Positions 1 through 7,916 of a DNA stretch of 64,000 bases are shown here, in pieces. Made by a program: the position numbers and the translations under genes. Every line of letters begins with the position of its first letter. Position 1 is the stretch's first letter. Origin of the DNA: CAZIFG01 sp964539135 (lineage in GTDB: Bacteria; Margulisbacteria; Marinamargulisbacteria; GCA-2716485; CAZIFG01); the NCBI GenBank assembly GCA_964539135.1, contig CAZIFG010000001.1:124001-188000 (forward strand), in the 5' to 3' direction. Under the pieces are notes generated by a model. It had not been told where the DNA came from. It made no database searches and was given only the letters and a program-made list of their open reading frames with translations.

Positions 1-107
1 AGTCGCGTAAGTATGTTTTTTATGCGGTGAATCTTATGAAAGCGGGTGGTATTCTGACCGTAGTTTCTTTGGTTGGATTATTACTTATGTTTAGAAGGAA
101 GCGTTAA
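1..107 (+). CDS. C-terminal end of a SCO1/SenC-like protein (partial)
   Basis: Only the last 34 residues are in the window, read in the frame starting at base 3 and ending in TAA at 105-107. They form one hydrophobic helix (ILTVVSLVGLLLMF) after a KYVFYAVNLMKAGG stretch and end in a basic RRKR tail. Some SCO/SenC copper chaperones of bacterial oxidase operons have a C-terminal tail of this form (a KY...MNL.RAGG.LT segment and a membrane helix). The position 3 bp upstream of cytochrome oxidase subunit II fits a CuA-site assembly factor. The identification rests on a short tail and on context, so another membrane-anchored assembly protein is possible. Confidence 0.5.
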   Translation, partial: SRKYVFYAVNLMKAGGILTVVSLVGLLLMFRRKR

Positions 108-110
108 TTT

Positions 111-1073
111 ATGAGTGCTCAAAGTTTAATGAAAAGTGGGAGTTTATTTTTTCCTGAGGCCGTTACTGCAATGGGACCTCGTATTGATTTATTCTATTCT
201 ATTATATTCTATGGTGGATGTATTTTTACGGTTGCGGTTGTTTTGATTTTATTTCTTTTTATTAAGAAATACAGACGAACGCCTGAAAACCCTGTTGCGA
301 TTCAACAGATTACACATAATGATGCGCTGGAAATTACGTGGACTGTAATTCCTTTTATTATTGTGGTGTTTATTTTTTACTTTGGGTATAAAGATTATTT
401 AGAATTGGTGGTTCCGCCTGAAAATGCGCAGGAAATTAAAGTGACTGGAAAGAAATGGATGTGGCAATTTTATTATCCCAAAGAAAACAAAACTCTTCTT
501 AATGAAGTTGTTGTTCCTGTTTCTCAGCCTATTAAGTTTACCATGACGTCTGATGATGTTATTCATAGCTTTTTTGTCCCCAATTTTAGAATTAAAAAAG
601 ATGTTGTCCCGAATCGATACACTCGTCTTTGGTTTAAAGCTGAAAAAGTGGGAACCTACCAAGTTTTTTGTACAGAGTTTTGTGGAGATGGGCATTCCAA
701 TATGCTCGCTGTGATTCGTGTTTTATCTCAAGAGGATTATGAAAAATGGTTAACGGAATCGGATACAGCTTCTTCTGATATGCCTTTAGACCAACTTGGA
801 AAAGTATTGTATGAGAAAAAAGCTTGTAATGCCTGCCACTCTATCGATGGGTCTAGTTTAACAGGACCTTCTTTTAAAGGTTCTTTTGGAAAACCACGTG
901 GTTTAGCCAGTGGTGCTTCTGTTGTGATGGATGAGAATTATATTCGAGAATCTATTATGAATCCTACGGCTAAGGTTGTTAAAGGATATCCTCCTGTTAT
1001 GCCTGCCTTTGCGGGGCTTCTCTCTACTCATGAGGTTGATGCTCTGATTGAATTTATTAAAGCACAGAAATAA
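111..1073 (+). CDS. coxB: Cytochrome c oxidase subunit II with fused cytochrome c (caa3 type)
   Basis: Subunit II takes electrons through the binuclear CuA centre and passes them to subunit I. Two N-terminal membrane helices (about residues 27-51 and 75-97) precede a cupredoxin domain. The CuA ligands are visible: H152, and C187-T-E-F-C191-G-D-G-H195-S-N-M198. A cytochrome c domain follows with one CXXCH heme site (C239-N-A-C242-H243) and a downstream PPVMPAF methionine-ligand region. The fused heme domain defines the caa3 layout, so a separate soluble cytochrome c may not be needed. It is the first gene of coxB-coxA-coxC-coxD and ends 7 bp before coxA, with its stop codon overlapping the coxA ribosome-binding site. 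Confidence 0.97.
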   Translation: MSAQSLMKSGSLFFPEAVTAMGPRIDLFYSIIFYGGCIFTVAVVLILFLFIKKYRRTPENPVAIQQITHNDALEITWTVIPFIIVVFIFYFGYKDYLELVVPPENAQEIKVTGKKWMWQFYYPKENKTLLNEVVVPVSQPIKFTMTSDDVIHSFFVPNFRIKKDVVPNRYTRLWFKAEKVGTYQVFCTEFCGDGHSNMLAVIRVLSQEDYEKWLTESDTASSDMPLDQLGKVLYEKKACNACHSIDGSSLTGPSFKGSFGKPRGLASGASVVMDENYIRESIMNPTAKVVKGYPPVMPAFAGLLSTHEVDALIEFIKAQK

Positions 1074-1080
1074 GGAGAAT

Positions 1081-2697
1081 ATGATGAGTCATTCGTCCCC
1101 ATTGGGTACTAATTTTTTAACGGTTACTAAAGGCTGGAGGTCGTGGCTTTTTACTTTAGACCATAAACGCATTGGATTGATGTATCTTCTTGCTGTTTGT
1201 ATCGCTTTTGGGATAGGTGGTCTTTTTGCGATTTTACTTCGTTTGGAACTTTTAACACCCGCACAGACTCTTTTTACAGCGAAAGAATATAATCAGTTGT
1301 TTACCTTGCATGGTGCAGCGATGGTGTTTTTGTTTATTATTCCTTCCATTCCAGCCTCTTTGGGAAATTTTATTTTACCCATGCAGTTGGGTGTTAAGGA
1401 TGTTGCCTTTCCACGTTTAAACTTAGCCAGTTTCCACATTTATGTTTTAGGGGCTGCGATTGTTTTATTTTCCATTTTTACGGGAGCGGTGGATACTGGG
1501 TGGACTTTTTATACGCCTTATTCGGCTCAGTCGGATACTAGCGTTATTTCTATGACTTTGGGGGCCTTTGTTTTGGGTTTTTCCTCTATTTTAACGGGGA
1601 TTAATTTTATTGTAACCATTCAAAAAATGAGACCCAAAGGGATGGGGTGGTTTAGATTGCCACTCTTTTTATGGGCATTATATGCCGCTGCGGTGATTCA
1701 AGTTTTAGCAACACCAGTTATTGCCATTACCTTATTGTTATTGGTCCTTGAAAAAACAATGGGGGTTGGTATTTTTGATCCTGCTTTAGGCGGAGATCCT
1801 GTTTTATTTGAACATTTCTTTTGGTTTTATAGTCATCCGGCTGTTTATATTATGATTTTACCCGCGATGGGAATTATGAGTGAGCTTGTCACTGCTTTTT
1901 GTAAGAAAAATATTTTTGGGTACCGTTTTGTGGCCTATTCGAGTATTGCGATTGCGATTATTTCCTTTTTGGTTTGGGGCCATCATTTATTTGTTAGCGG
2001 TCAGTCTGACTATGCCTCTATGTTATTTTCTTTATTAACCTTTTTGGTGGGGATCCCTTCTGCTATTAAGCTGTTTAACTGGCTTTCAACCATGTATAAA
2101 GGGAGTATAGACCTTAAATCTCCTTTTCTATATTTCTTAGCCTTTATCTTTTTGTTTTCTATTGGTGGATTTACGGGCATTATTTTAGCGACGCTTTCTT
2201 TAGATGTGCATTTACACGATACTTATTTTGTTGTGGCTCATTTTCATTATGTGATGATGGGTGGTACGGTTATGGCCTTTTTAGGGGGGCTTCATTATTG
2301 GTGGCCTAAAATGGTGGGTAAAATGTATGACGAGACTTTGGCTCGTATTTCCTGGTTTTTGGTTTTTCTTGGGTTTAATTGGGTCTTTTTTGTTCAGTTT
2401 ATTATGGGATCTAAAGGTATGCCCAGACGCTATTATAACTATTTAGATCAATTTCAACCGATGCATGCTTTTTCGACAGTTGGATCTTGGATTTTAGGCG
2501 CAGGTTTTTTACTTATGGCCTATTATTTGATTCAGTCTTTGCGTAAAGGAGAGCAGGCGTCTGATAATCCATGGGGATCTGCAGGGATTGAGTGGCAAAC
2601 ACCATCGCCACCGCCGCTTGAAAATTTTAGAGAGGATATTGTTATCACGCGAGATCCTTATGATTATGAACAATATGAGAAAGGTGTGAAATTCTAA
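1081..2697 (+). CDS. coxA: Cytochrome c oxidase subunit I (heme-copper oxidase, A2 type)
   Basis: Catalytic subunit that reduces O2 and pumps protons across the inner membrane; 538 residues with about 12 membrane helices. Heme and CuB ligands are visible: H77 (FTLHGAAM), H252 with Y256 (YSHPAVY), H301-H302 (GHHLF), and H387/H389 (AHFHYV). The D-channel glutamate of A1 oxidases (HPEVY) is replaced by alanine, and a YS pair (Y250-S251) precedes H252. This YSHPxV motif is the recognised signature of subfamily A2. The start is placed at ATG 1081 (or 1084) behind AAGGAG at 1072-1077; a longer reading frame from 1048 would overlap coxB. The stop overlaps the coxC ATG by one base, implying translational coupling. 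Confidence 0.97.
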   Translation: MMSHSSPLGTNFLTVTKGWRSWLFTLDHKRIGLMYLLAVCIAFGIGGLFAILLRLELLTPAQTLFTAKEYNQLFTLHGAAMVFLFIIPSIPASLGNFILPMQLGVKDVAFPRLNLASFHIYVLGAAIVLFSIFTGAVDTGWTFYTPYSAQSDTSVISMTLGAFVLGFSSILTGINFIVTIQKMRPKGMGWFRLPLFLWALYAAAVIQVLATPVIAITLLLLVLEKTMGVGIFDPALGGDPVLFEHFFWFYSHPAVYIMILPAMGIMSELVTAFCKKNIFGYRFVAYSSIAIAIISFLVWGHHLFVSGQSDYASMLFSLLTFLVGIPSAIKLFNWLSTMYKGSIDLKSPFLYFLAFIFLFSIGGFTGIILATLSLDVHLHDTYFVVAHFHYVMMGGTVMAFLGGLHYWWPKMVGKMYDETLARISWFLVFLGFNWVFFVQFIMGSKGMPRRYYNYLDQFQPMHAFSTVGSWILGAGFLLMAYYLIQSLRKGEQASDNPWGSAGIEWQTPSPPPLENFREDIVITRDPYDYEQYEKGVKF

Positions 2698-3341
2698 TGA
2701 AAGATATAAAATTAAAAGAGCATCATGTTGCCCATCATTTTGATACAGCGCATCAAGAGTTTGAATCTGCAAAGTTGGGTATGTGGTTGTTTTTAGCTCA
2801 AGAAATTCTTTTCTTTGGCGGACTTTTTGTTGCTTTTATATTTTTTAGAGCCCTTTATTCAGATATGTTTCTGGATGCGAGTAAGCACTTAGATTGGAGA
2901 TTGGGTGCTTTAAATACTGTTTTTTTAATTTTGAGTAGCTTTACCATGGTAATGGGCGTTCGTAGCGCACAGGTGAGCCAGGTTAAACAGGCAGTGAATT
3001 ACTTGTGGGCGACCTTTTTATTTGCTTCTGCGTTTATGGTTGTTAAATCCTTTGAATATTCTGCGAAGATTGATCATGGACTTTTGCCTTCGCATTGGTT
3101 TACAGCAGAAGGCGCCTTTAATACAATGCATATTTTCTTTGGACTGTATTTTACAATGACAGGTCTTCATGGGCTTCATGTTTTAGTGGGAATGGGGCTC
3201 ATTCTTTGGCTTATTAGACGTACAAAACGGGGTGATTTTCATGCAAATTATTACACGCCGCTTGAAATGGTTGGGCTTTATTGGCATTTGGTGGATTTAA
3301 TTTGGATCTTTTTATTTCCGCTATTATATTTGGTAGGGTAG
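2697..3341 (+). CDS. coxC: Cytochrome c oxidase subunit III
   Basis: This 214-residue membrane protein of about five helices is a structural subunit of the oxidase that stabilises subunit I and its proton uptake. Family landmarks are visible: LGMWLFLAQEILFFGGLF in the first helix with its conserved Glu, and the GLHGLHVLVGMG segment near residue 157. It is shorter than mitochondrial-type subunit III (about 260 residues) because it lacks the first two helices, as is usual in caa3 operons. Its ATG shares a base with the coxA stop codon. It ends 7 bp before the subunit IV gene. Confidence 0.95.
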   Translation: MKDIKLKEHHVAHHFDTAHQEFESAKLGMWLFLAQEILFFGGLFVAFIFFRALYSDMFLDASKHLDWRLGALNTVFLILSSFTMVMGVRSAQVSQVKQAVNYLWATFLFASAFMVVKSFEYSAKIDHGLLPSHWFTAEGAFNTMHIFFGLYFTMTGLHGLHVLVGMGLILWLIRRTKRGDFHANYYTPLEMVGLYWHLVDLIWIFLFPLLYLVG

Positions 3342-3348
3342 GTTTTTT

Positions 3349-3723
3349 ATGAGTCATCAATCACATTTTGTACCACCAGTTAAATTCTATGTTGGTACAT
3401 TGCTTTCTTTGTTAGTATTAACGTTTGTTACGGTTTATGCAGCTCAGTTTGATTTTGGATCATGGAATCTTATTGTTGCCATGTTTATTGCGTGTGTCAA
3501 AGCCGCTTTGGTGGCTTTATTTTTTATGGGATTGAAATGGGAAGGCGGCTTTAATCGCGTTATTTTTGTTTCGACGCTTTTGTTTTTGTTTATCTTTTTT
3601 GCCTTTACTTTAGTTGATTTGGAAACACGTGGAGATATTGATTCTAATGAGTCAGAGATCCATGGTATAAAATCGCCTGTTCGTTCTATCGGTAAAGGAA
3701 CAGAGCATCACGAAACCCATTAA
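3349..3723 (+). CDS. coxD: Cytochrome c oxidase subunit IV (prokaryotic COX4 family)
   Basis: A small protein of 124 residues with three predicted membrane helices (about residues 12-31, 38-62 and 69-91), followed by a polar tail rich in His, Glu and Ser. The helix core with F-IA--KA-LVALFFMGLKWE resembles the prokaryotic COX4 family, whose members close caa3 operons and help assemble the CuB site. It lies 7 bp behind coxC and is the last gene of the oxidase operon. The function rests on size, topology and position. Confidence 0.85.
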   Translation: MSHQSHFVPPVKFYVGTLLSLLVLTFVTVYAAQFDFGSWNLIVAMFIACVKAALVALFFMGLKWEGGFNRVIFVSTLLFLFIFFAFTLVDLETRGDIDSNESEIHGIKSPVRSIGKGTEHHETH

Positions 3724-3747
3724 TTTAAATTTGTTATGGAGGTGAAT

Positions 3748-3810
3748 GTGCTAACTAAAGCCCTTTTACCTTTTTCCCTTTTGAATTTTTGTTTATTTCG
3801 TTTGACTTAA
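3748..3810 (+). CDS. Possible 20-codon peptide with a strong ribosome-binding site
   Basis: A GTG codon at 3748 lies 5 nt after GGAGG (3738-3742), the best Shine-Dalgarno match in this gap. It opens a 20-codon frame (V-L-T-K-A-L-L-P-F-S-L-L-N-F-C-L-F-R-L-T) ending in TAA. The product would be hydrophobic. The inverted-repeat element begins 33 bp downstream, so this may be the stump of a gene truncated near the insertion, or a genuine small membrane peptide at the end of the oxidase operon. There is no homology support. Confidence 0.25.
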   Translation: MLTKALLPFSLLNFCLFRLT

Positions 3811-3843
3811 CTGTTTGTTTTGGATTTAACGGTATATGTTTTA

Positions 3844-3982
3844 GGGGCCTGTTGCAAAACGCCTGTTTTGGCCATCTGCTGTGTTATCCTCGTCCTCAAG
3901 TCCTCATTTATTACATATAAGGTCTTTCGGACTTGGGAATGCCTTGCATATGATCTAAACGCAGGCATTTTGCAACAGTCCC
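3844..3982 (+). mobile_element. MITE-like terminal-inverted-repeat element, copy 1
   Basis: A roughly 138 bp element has imperfect terminal inverted repeats of about 20 bp: GGGGCCTGTTGCAAAACGCC on the left, and the complement of GGCATTTTGCAACAGTCCC on the right. It has no coding capacity for a transposase, and no clear target duplication is visible. Its whole length aligns with the copy at 4982-5118, including the internal stretch TGTTATCCTCGTCCTCAAG. The ends resemble those of IS6-family elements (CTGTTGCAAA), but the mobilising transposase is not in the window. It sits between the 3' ends of the oxidase operon and ctaA. Confidence 0.75.
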
Positions 3983-3994
3983 ATTCTCTATTTT

Positions 3995-4909
3995 TTAGGT
4001 TAGGGTTTCCCAACATAAATAACTAAAGGTTAAGGTCGAAAATAATAGATGTAGTGGCTGTATGTAAGCTGGAATGCCGGCATAGGCCATGCTGATTCCT
4101 GTGAGTATGGTGAGTGTTAAGCAGATGATTAGGGGATATCCTTTTTCTTTAATAGACTGGATTTGAATGCGTTTTCGAATTAATAAGGTGCTTAATAGCA
4201 GTAATACAATTGAAAAAGATCTGTGAATGGGGAAGGCGACGTTTAAACTGGGGATCCATGCTGATCTGGGGAATTCTATGCCGTAATTCATGATTTGATC
4301 AATTTGTTCTCTGACTTGAGTGCCAAGTATAAGTTGAACACTGAGGGCAATGAGTAAAATCCTTAAAAGCGCGCGTTCTCCCTTTGTTTTTTGTCTGAGT
4401 TGTGTTTTATCTGTAGATTGTGCGATTAGTAAGACAAGTAATAGGGTGATTAAAAGGGCTATGACCATATGTGCGGTAATAATAATGGGTGTTAGGTTGC
4501 TTTTAACGACATAAGCCCCTAACCATCCTTGAAAAATTACCAATATCAAAATTAATGTGGCGTTTAAATTTATTTTTGGGTTTTTCTTGCTATGAATGAG
4601 GGTTAAAATCCAGGTTATTAAAATGCTTATGCCAATGAGAACGCCCAATAACCGATTGACATATTCTGTCCATGTTTTAGTGGCATTAAAGGGCATTGTG
4701 CCATAGCCATGATCTTTATAAATTTCTTGGTAGTTTGAGGGTAATTGATCTACAGACGTGGGGGGGATCCATTGTCCAAAACAAGTGGGCCAATCGGGAC
4801 ATCCCATTCCGGCTCCAGAACTTCTGACAATGGCACCAACAAGAATGAGACCTATGACTAAAATAAGGGTTATTTTTGCGGCTTTATTAATGATTTTCAT
4901 AGTCTCCAT
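3995..4909 (-). CDS. ctaA: Heme A synthase (COX15/CtaA family)
   Basis: This enzyme oxidises the C8 methyl of heme O to the formyl group of heme A, the cofactor of the neighbouring oxidase. The 304-residue protein has about eight membrane helices. Family hallmarks near the N-terminus are VGAIVRSSGAGMGCPDWPTC followed by FGQW, plus the conserved E of the TEYVNRLLG segment and later histidines (ITAHMV, PIHRSF, PLHLLF). ATG 4909 is chosen; ATG 4900 is an alternative but leaves only 3 nt after its GGAG. The gene converges on the oxidase operon. Copy 1 of the inverted-repeat element lies 12 bp beyond its stop, and the nested copies lie at its 5' side, possibly within its promoter. Confidence 0.93.
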   Translation of the reverse strand: METMKIINKAAKITLILVIGLILVGAIVRSSGAGMGCPDWPTCFGQWIPPTSVDQLPSNYQEIYKDHGYGTMPFNATKTWTEYVNRLLGVLIGISILITWILTLIHSKKNPKINLNATLILILVIFQGWLGAYVVKSNLTPIIITAHMVIALLITLLLVLLIAQSTDKTQLRQKTKGERALLRILLIALSVQLILGTQVREQIDQIMNYGIEFPRSAWIPSLNVAFPIHRSFSIVLLLLSTLLIRKRIQIQSIKEKGYPLIICLTLTILTGISMAYAGIPAYIQPLHLLFSTLTFSYLCWETLT

Positions 4910-4947
4910 TCTAGGGGCCCTTCTTTTTCTTGTCTACTTTAATCTAT

Positions 4948-5134
4948 GGGACTGTTGAGAAACACCTTTTTTGGCCATCTGGGGACTGTTTCAAAACGCC
5001 TATTTTGGTCATCTGTTGTGTTATCCTCGTCCTCAAGTTCTCATTTATTACGCATAAGGGCTTTCGTACTCGGAATGCCTTGCAGCGGATCCAAACGTAT
5101 GCATTTCGCAACAGTCCCATTTCACAACAGTCCC
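4948..5134 (+). mobile_element. Older inverted-repeat element split by a second copy
   Basis: A left end (4948-4980, GGGACTGTTGAGAAACACC and onward to TTGGCCATCT) and a right end (5119-5134, TTTCACAACAGTCCC) flank the intact copy at 4982-5118. Both ends match the corresponding ends of that copy. This is the arrangement expected when one copy inserts inside another of the same family, with the interior of the older one lost. The composite fills most of the gap between ctaA (minus) and the coiled-coil gene (plus). Confidence 0.6.
4982..5118 (+). mobile_element. MITE-like terminal-inverted-repeat element, copy 2
   Basis: It starts with GGGACTGTTTCAAAACGCC and ends with GCATTTCGCAACAGTCCC, which are approximate inverted repeats of each other. 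It aligns end to end with the element at 3844-3982: both contain TGTTATCCTCGTCCTCAAG, TCTCATTTATTAC or its variant, and GGAATGCCTTGCA. Substitutions are scattered, so the copies are not recent. It contains no open frame of interest. Confidence 0.75.
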
Positions 5135-5161
5135 TCTATGTTAATTATTGGTTTTTTTAGG

Positions 5162-5174
5162 TATACTGGTCGAT
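5162..5174 (+). promoter_or_regulatory. Promoter -10 box placing the start of transcription at the ATG
   Basis: TATACT at 5162-5167 ends 7 nt before ATG 5175 of the coiled-coil gene. Transcription normally begins about 7 nt after the -10 box, so the mRNA would start at or next to the start codon. No Shine-Dalgarno sequence precedes the gene, which agrees with a leaderless message. The -35 region is poorly conserved. Confidence 0.45.
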
Positions 5175-6119
5175 ATGACACATCATGCTATGACACAAAC
5201 TTTAGACGATTTTGTAAGCCAATATAAGGAGAAGATTTCTGAACGGTATCAGGAAGCGTCTTCTTTGCCGGCTTCTTATTCTCTTTTATCTCAATCTGAA
5301 ATGATTCGAGAAAAGTTATCTCATGATTTTTTGAAATTGCGATCGGATTTTCATGATGCTATTGGCACTTTAGAATCTCGTTTTATTGATCAATATCAAC
5401 AGTTTTTACAGTTGAGACATGTTTCAGAACGTGAACGTACCCGCATTGAAGAGTTGTATCATATTGAATCTATTTTTCATTCTTTGTCTGTTCTAGAGCA
5501 AAAACAACGGGATATGGAAGATCGATATCACGCCGATTGTAAACGCCTTTTAAAGGCATTTGAAGATAAAAAAGTGTCGTTTAAGGACGCCTTTTTAACG
5601 GCTTATCGTGAGATGGAAATTCATTTTAATGTCCGAAAAGCCTCCCTTAAGAAAGAGATTTCTTCTTTAGAACAGCAACTTTTGGCTCAAAAAATGGAGA
5701 TTCAGCGGCATTTTAATCATTTTTTACATGATATTGAATCTAAAAAAACAGATTTAATGCGGCAACTTTCTTCCTTGCAACAAGAATATGATGCGCGTCG
5801 TAATGTTTTAGAGCAAGAAGAGCAGGGGGTTAAGGCTCGTATTTTGTCGGTTTCTCAAGAGATGGAGTCTTTGAGTGTAGCACTTAATCGTAAGCGAGAA
5901 ACCTTAGATCATGAGTTTTCGCAGTATCGCATACAGGTGACACAGGACCTTCAGGCCTTTGCGGATGAGGCTTTATATCGTAAATATCAACAGGAACGTG
6001 AGCGTTGGGCGGATGAAAAAGCAGAGCTTGAAATGAAGTTACGGCATTTTACAGCGGATACGCCTCGTGTTGTTTATGGCGGAAAACCACCGTTTCCGAA
6101 GGCGTCTTCAGCATTATGA
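5175..6119 (+). CDS. Coiled-coil protein of unknown function, coupled to ctaB
   Basis: I do not recognise this 314-residue protein. It is soluble and rich in Glu, Gln, Lys and Arg, with long heptad-like coiled coils from about residue 20 to 290, and it has no signal peptide or membrane helix. The C-terminal tail is short and Pro/Gly-rich (VVYGGKPPFPK). The start is placed at ATG 5175 because of the -10 box at 5162-5167; ATG 5190 is an alternative, and an upstream frame from 5148 would overlap the promoter. Its last codons overlap the ctaB start (ATGA), so the two are probably co-translated. A scaffold or cytoskeletal role is possible but unsupported. Confidence 0.7.
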   Translation: MTHHAMTQTLDDFVSQYKEKISERYQEASSLPASYSLLSQSEMIREKLSHDFLKLRSDFHDAIGTLESRFIDQYQQFLQLRHVSERERTRIEELYHIESIFHSLSVLEQKQRDMEDRYHADCKRLLKAFEDKKVSFKDAFLTAYREMEIHFNVRKASLKKEISSLEQQLLAQKMEIQRHFNHFLHDIESKKTDLMRQLSSLQQEYDARRNVLEQEEQGVKARILSVSQEMESLSVALNRKRETLDHEFSQYRIQVTQDLQAFADEALYRKYQQERERWADEKAELEMKLRHFTADTPRVVYGGKPPFPKASSAL

Positions 6120-6964
6120 TCCGTGATTTTTTTGTTTTGATTAAATCTCGGATTTTGCTGTATTCTCTACTTACCCTTACTTTTGGATTTTGGGTGGGCT
6201 CAGGGGGTGTTTTTAAGCAGCCTTTAGGTTGGGTGTTGTTGGGGGCGTTTTTTGTTTTTTCTGCCTCTGCTGCCTTTAATCATTTATTTGAGGCGGATGC
6301 CGACGCTAAAATGGCGAGAACTTCAGGACGACCTGTGGCGTCTCAGCGCCTTTCTAAAGTTATGGCCTTTATTTTTGCTTTGTTGTGTTTGATTTTGGGC
6401 ATTTTCGTATTGTCTTTTAAGGCCGGATTATTTGAATCTACTTTCATTTTGTTTACTTTTATTATGTATGACTATATTTATACGCCTTTAAAACGCATGA
6501 CGTCTTGGAATACGTTTGTGGGGGCTATTCCAGGTGCTTTTCCACCTTTATGTGGGTGGATTGCGGCTACAGGAACATTGAATCTTCATGCCTTTATTTT
6601 ATTTTTATTCTTTTTCTGGTGGCAATTGCCCCATTTTTTTGCTATTTCATGGATGTATAAGGAAGATTATGCTCAAGCGGGGTTTGAAATGCTCAGTAAG
6701 CACGATGTTACGGGATCTAAAACAGTTCGGGCGCTTTGGATTCATACTGTTCTTCTGGTTTTATCTTCTTTAGCCTGGCTTCTTTTCTTTAATTTAGGCG
6801 TTTTATATGGGATAGGGGCGTTGCTATCTGGTGTGGTGTTTTTTTATTATATTCGTTTATTTTCTCAAGATAGGTCCTTTATTCGTGCCAAAAAGCTCAT
6901 GCTTTGGTCTCTTTTATATCTTTTTATTGTCATGAGTTGCGCGGTTTTGGATTTACTTTTTTAA
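6116..6964 (+). CDS. ctaB: Protoheme IX farnesyltransferase (heme O synthase)
   Basis: A UbiA-family membrane prenyltransferase that adds a farnesyl group to heme B to give heme O, the substrate of ctaA. At 282 residues with about nine helices it is of normal length. The first Asp-rich motif is seen as FNHLFEADADAKMARTSGRP near residue 58, a variant of the family's N..(E/D)xDxxMxRTxxRP. A second motif follows at YDYIYTPLKR. Its start codon overlaps the upstream stop (ATGA). With ctaA nearby it completes heme A supply for the oxidase. Confidence 0.95.
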   Translation: MIRDFFVLIKSRILLYSLLTLTFGFWVGSGGVFKQPLGWVLLGAFFVFSASAAFNHLFEADADAKMARTSGRPVASQRLSKVMAFIFALLCLILGIFVLSFKAGLFESTFILFTFIMYDYIYTPLKRMTSWNTFVGAIPGAFPPLCGWIAATGTLNLHAFILFLFFFWWQLPHFFAISWMYKEDYAQAGFEMLSKHDVTGSKTVRALWIHTVLLVLSSLAWLLFFNLGVLYGIGALLSGVVFFYYIRLFSQDRSFIRAKKLMLWSLLYLFIVMSCAVLDLLF

Positions 6965-6974
6965 CGATTCTGGG

Positions 6975-6980
6975 TATCAT
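6975..6980 (+). promoter_or_regulatory. Candidate -10 box just upstream of ispH
   Basis: TATCAT lies 9 nt before the ispH ATG at 6990, and no Shine-Dalgarno sequence is present between them. This predicts an mRNA with a leader of only 2-3 nt. Support is by pattern only. Confidence 0.3.
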
Positions 6981-6989
6981 GGCGCTATT

Positions 6990-7916
6990 ATGTTAAAAGA
7001 AATTCATTTAGCGTCTACTCAAGGATTTTGTGCAGGCGTTGCCAGTGCGATAGAAGTTGTTGAACGTGCCTTAGCTAAATTTGGAACACCTTTGTATGTG
7101 AGGCATCAGATTGTGCATAACACTACTGTGATTCGAGAGTTCGAAGAACGTGGTGTTGTTTTTATTGAAACATTGAGTGAAGTTCCTGAGCATCAAACCG
7201 TTATTTTTAGTGCGCATGGCACAGCCCCTAATGAATATGTTCATGCAAAATCCAGGGGCTTGAATATTATTGATGCTACCTGTCCCTTAGTGAGCCGTGT
7301 TCATAGAGAGGCGGTTCGCTTTTCTGAAAAAGGGATTCAGACGGTTTTAATTGGGCACAGAGGGCATCAAGAGTTGATAGGCACGTCTGGCTATGTGGAT
7401 GCGTCTTTATTGCATGTGATTGAAACAGAATCTGAAATTGAGTCTCTTGAATTGGATAGATCTCGACCCATTGGGTATTTAACTCAGACTACACTGTCGG
7501 TCACAGATACTCAAAAAATGATTAAAAAACTGAAAGAAAAATATCCTGAGATTAAAGGGCCTCCTAAGGCGGATATTTGTTTTGCGACTCAGAATAGACA
7601 AACGGCTGTGAAAGATTTGGCCGATGTATGTGACGTCATTGTTGTGTGTGGCTCTCCTACAAGTTCTAATAGCAATCGATTGAGAGAATGTGCAGAAGAA
7701 TTGGGCGTAGATTCTTATATTATAGACACGGTTTCTGAATTTCAATTTTCTTGGTTAGAAGGGAAATTGTGTTTGGGCATTACCTCTGGGGCTTCTGTTC
7801 CTCAAGAAATTGTGGATCAATTGGTTGCTCGGATTCGTTTAGAATTTCCGGATGTTCGTCTCTTTCAAGAAGAATCTATTGAAAAGGATATTCGATTTCC
7901 GATTCCGAATGTTTAA
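6990..7916 (+). CDS. ispH: 4-hydroxy-3-methylbut-2-enyl diphosphate reductase
   Basis: Last step of the MEP isoprenoid pathway: reductive dehydration of HMBPP to IPP and DMAPP by a [4Fe-4S] enzyme. The three cluster cysteines are present: C14 (QGFCAGV), C98 (DATCPLV) and C197 (DICFATQNRQ). Other family motifs are visible, such as FSAHGTAPN, IGHRGHQELIGTSGY and the substrate-binding TSSNSNRL. The length of 308 residues is typical. Its stop overlaps the 3' end of gpmI on the other strand by 4 bases, so no terminator can lie between them. Confidence 0.97.
   Translation: MLKEIHLASTQGFCAGVASAIEVVERALAKFGTPLYVRHQIVHNTTVIREFEERGVVFIETLSEVPEHQTVIFSAHGTAPNEYVHAKSRGLNIIDATCPLVSRVHREAVRFSEKGIQTVLIGHRGHQELIGTSGYVDASLLHVIETESEIESLELDRSRPIGYLTQTTLSVTDTQKMIKKLKEKYPEIKGPPKADICFATQNRQTAVKDLADVCDVIVVCGSPTSSNSNRLRECAEELGVDSYIIDTVSEFQFSWLEGKLCLGITSGASVPQEIVDQLVARIRLEFPDVRLFQEESIEKDIRFPIPNV

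Noticed and set aside
3807..4026. 68-69-codon frames on both strands across the element at 3844
   Set aside because: They are read through the non-coding inverted-repeat element and are symmetrical because of it; no ribosome-binding site or family motif.
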